A stretch of 6,127 nt of DNA from Limimaricola sp041580155 (GTDB lineage: Bacteria; Pseudomonadota; Alphaproteobacteria; Rhodobacterales; Rhodobacteraceae). Positions 5,124 through 6,127 of this stretch are shown here, piece by piece. Position numbers and translations under genes: made by a program. A model generated the notes under the pieces. That model searched no databases. It was not told the DNA's origin and worked only from the letters and a program-made list of their open reading frames with translations. Numbering within the stretch: the stretch's first letter is position 1; every line of letters starts with the position of its first letter. The stretch covers positions 1-6,127 of the forward strand of contig JBFGEI010000194.1 of assembly GCA_041580155.1 (NCBI GenBank). The letters are read 5' to 3'.

Positions 5124-5984
5124 CTAGATCGCAGCCTTGCGGCTTTCTTCGAGATAGATCTCGCGCAGCCGCAGCGACACCGGACCGGGGGTGCCGGTGC
5201 CGACATCGGCGCCGTCGATCGACACCACCGGCATCACGAAGGTCGAGGCCGAGGTGATGAAGGCCTCGTCGGCGGCCTTGGCCTCCTCGAGGGTGAAGGC
5301 GCGCTCCTCGACGGTCATCTGCGCCTCGCGGGCGAAGCGAAGCACTGCGGCGCGGGTGATGCCATGCAGGATCTCGTTGCCCAGGTGCCGGGTGATGATC
5401 CGGTTGCCGACCACGATATAGGCGTTGTTCGAGGTGCCCTCGGTCACCGCGCCGTCCTCGACCATCCAGGCGTCGTCGGCGCCGGCGGCCTTGGCCATCA
5501 TTTTGCCCATCGACGGGTACAGCAGCTGCACCGTCTTGATGTCGCGCCGGCCCCAGCGGATGTCGGGGATCGAGATCACCTTGATGCCGGTCTTCGCGGT
5601 CGGGTTGTCGGCGAGGCCGGGCTTGGACTGGGTGAACAGCACCACGGTCGGTTCGGTGTCCTCGGGAGGGAACGCGAAATCGCGGTCGCCGGGCGCGCCG
5701 CGGGTGATCTGCAGGTAGATCATGCCGTCGGTGATGTCGTTGCGCGCCACCAGCTCGCGGTGGATCTCGAGCAGCGCGTCATCCGGCATCGGCCGGCGGA
5801 TCTGCAGCTCGGACAGCGACCGCGCCAGCCGCTTCGCATGGCCGTCGAAATCCAGCAGCTTGCCGCCGAGCACGCTGGTCACCTCGTAGACGCCGTCCGC
5901 CATCAGGAAGCCGCGGTCGAAGACCGACACCTTGGCCTCGGCTTCGGGCAGATACTCTCCGTTGACGTAGACGGTGCGGCTCAT
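5124..5984 (-). CDS. dat: D-amino-acid transaminase-like fold-type IV PLP aminotransferase
   Basis: A 286-residue cytoplasmic PLP enzyme of aminotransferase class IV, the group holding D-amino-acid transaminase, branched-chain aminotransferase and aminodeoxychorismate lyase. Blocks in order are 'VYVNGEYLPEAEAKVSVFDRGFLMADGVYEV' in pieces (5-35; Tyr33 is the active-site tyrosine position), 'DGHAKRLARSL' (47-57) and 'MIYLQITRGAPGDRDFAFP' (88-106). 'RRDIKTVQLL' (146-155) holds Lys150, the PLP lysine. 'VTEGTSNNAYIV' (180-191) holds Glu182, which contacts the pyridine nitrogen, and 'ILHGITRAAVL' (205-215) forms the phosphate cup. The family reaction interconverts D-alanine plus 2-oxoglutarate with pyruvate plus D-glutamate. 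The classical Bacillus carboxylate-binding motif Arg-x-His appears here as Arg101-Asp-Phe103, so the substrate range is not certain. The start has AGGAGA about 8 nt upstream. It lies 62 nt downstream of another minus-strand gene and may be co-transcribed with it. Confidence 0.88.
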   Translation of the reverse strand: MSRTVYVNGEYLPEAEAKVSVFDRGFLMADGVYEVTSVLGGKLLDFDGHAKRLARSLSELQIRRPMPDDALLEIHRELVARNDITDGMIYLQITRGAPGDRDFAFPPEDTEPTVVLFTQSKPGLADNPTAKTGIKVISIPDIRWGRRDIKTVQLLYPSMGKMMAKAAGADDAWMVEDGAVTEGTSNNAYIVVGNRIITRHLGNEILHGITRAAVLRFAREAQMTVEERAFTLEEAKAADEAFITSASTFVMPVVSIDGADVGTGTPGPVSLRLREIYLEESRKAAI

Positions 5985-6016
5985 GACTCGGGTCTCCTGC
6001 TGACGACGCGGTCCTT

Positions 6017-6040
6017 GTGCCGCAATTGCCGCGGCGGCAC
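6017..6040 (-). other. Intergenic stem-loop upstream of the transaminase gene
   Basis: GTGCCGC (6017-6023) and GCGGCAC (6034-6040) are perfect 7-bp inverted arms around a 10-nt loop that itself contains CCGCGG. It lies 6 nt after the stop of the upstream minus-strand gene and ends 32 nt before the transaminase start. On the minus strand it is followed by AAGGACC rather than a T-run, so it is not a typical intrinsic terminator. It could partly attenuate or stabilise a shared transcript. Confidence 0.4.
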
Positions 6041-6046
6041 CAGAGC

Positions 6047-6127
6047 CTAGCCCCAGAGCGCCGGCTCGGGCGGATGCACCCCGGCGGCGTCGAAGCGCAG
6101 CCCGTGCGGCCGGTCGGCGGCCAGCAG
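6047..6127 (-). CDS. 3' end of an unidentified gene (partial)
   Basis: The minus-strand frame is open from the right edge to a TAG at 6047-6049 and encodes 26 C-terminal residues, ending 'GLRFDAAGVHPPEPALWG'. Twenty-five of the 26 codons end in G or C, matching the strong third-position bias of the real genes around it. The frame ends just before a compact intergenic region leading to the transaminase. I do not recognise the family from this fragment. It is on the same strand as the transaminase gene, 62 nt upstream, so the two may form an operon. Confidence 0.55.
   Translation of the reverse strand: MLAADRPHGLRFDAAGVHPPEPALWG

Noticed and set aside
5012..5206. N-terminal extension of the DUF892 protein by 65 codons, or a cysteine-rich leader
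   Set aside because: The extension overlaps the transaminase gene, resembles no known domain, and the ATG at 5011 has a good ribosome-binding site and gives the family's normal length.
4968..6050. 360-codon plus-strand frame antisense to the transaminase gene
   Set aside because: The minus strand carries an intact class IV aminotransferase with all PLP motifs; the plus-strand product is His/Gly/Asp-rich and low-complexity.
1..6127. Mobile elements, CRISPR-like repeats, tRNA genes, phage or defence systems
   Set aside because: Reading both strands, I saw no direct-repeat arrays, transposase motifs, terminal inverted repeats, tRNA cloverleaf or compositional shift. The region looks like stable core chromosome.

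Overview
The window looks like chromosomal core DNA from a high-GC alphaproteobacterium, most likely the Rhodobacterales (Rhodobacter/Paracoccus/Ruegeria-like). This is inferred from protein character: the form of L20, the SMc04008-like DUF1244 protein, the pyruvate kinase sequence, the very strong G/C bias at third codon positions and the local gene order. No database search was possible. I see no mobile element, CRISPR array, tRNA/rRNA or other sign of horizontal transfer.

Layout, left to right. (1) 1-1725: a minus-strand block read from right to left as a small two-helix membrane protein, rpmI (L35), rplT (L20), a hairpin terminator, then pheS (phenylalanyl-tRNA synthetase alpha), which runs off the left edge. 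A good sigma-70-type promoter for rpmI-rplT lies just after the stop codon of the small membrane protein gene. (2) 1763-3208: pyk (pyruvate kinase), also minus strand, 37 nt upstream of the small membrane protein gene and probably co-transcribed with it. (3) 3209-3328: a divergent intergenic region with a candidate pyk promoter, an 8-bp palindrome overlapping it and a small hairpin. (4) 3329-4449, plus strand: an N-formylglutamate amidohydrolase-family protein followed 11 nt later by a DUF1244 protein, a likely two-gene operon. (5) 4454-4495: a strong hairpin terminator between convergent genes. (6) 4514-5011, minus strand: a ferritin-like DUF892 (YciE/YciF) protein with a possible ECF/general-stress-type promoter. 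(7) 5124-5984, minus strand: a fold-type IV PLP aminotransferase of the D-amino-acid transaminase group, preceded by the 3' end of an unidentified minus-strand gene (6047-6127).

The genes serve translation (L35, L20, PheS), the last step of glycolysis (Pyk), probable formyl-amino-acid or amino-acid metabolism (amidohydrolase, transaminase) and stress protection (DUF892). I do not see a dedicated novel system. The least explained parts are the DUF1244 protein paired with the amidohydrolase beside pyk, the small membrane protein on the other side of pyk, and the transaminase, whose substrate-carboxylate motif differs from that of classical Bacillus D-amino-acid transaminases. Very long open frames antisense to pyk, pheS-rplT-rpmI and the transaminase gene are explained by GC-rich codon bias and are not annotated.
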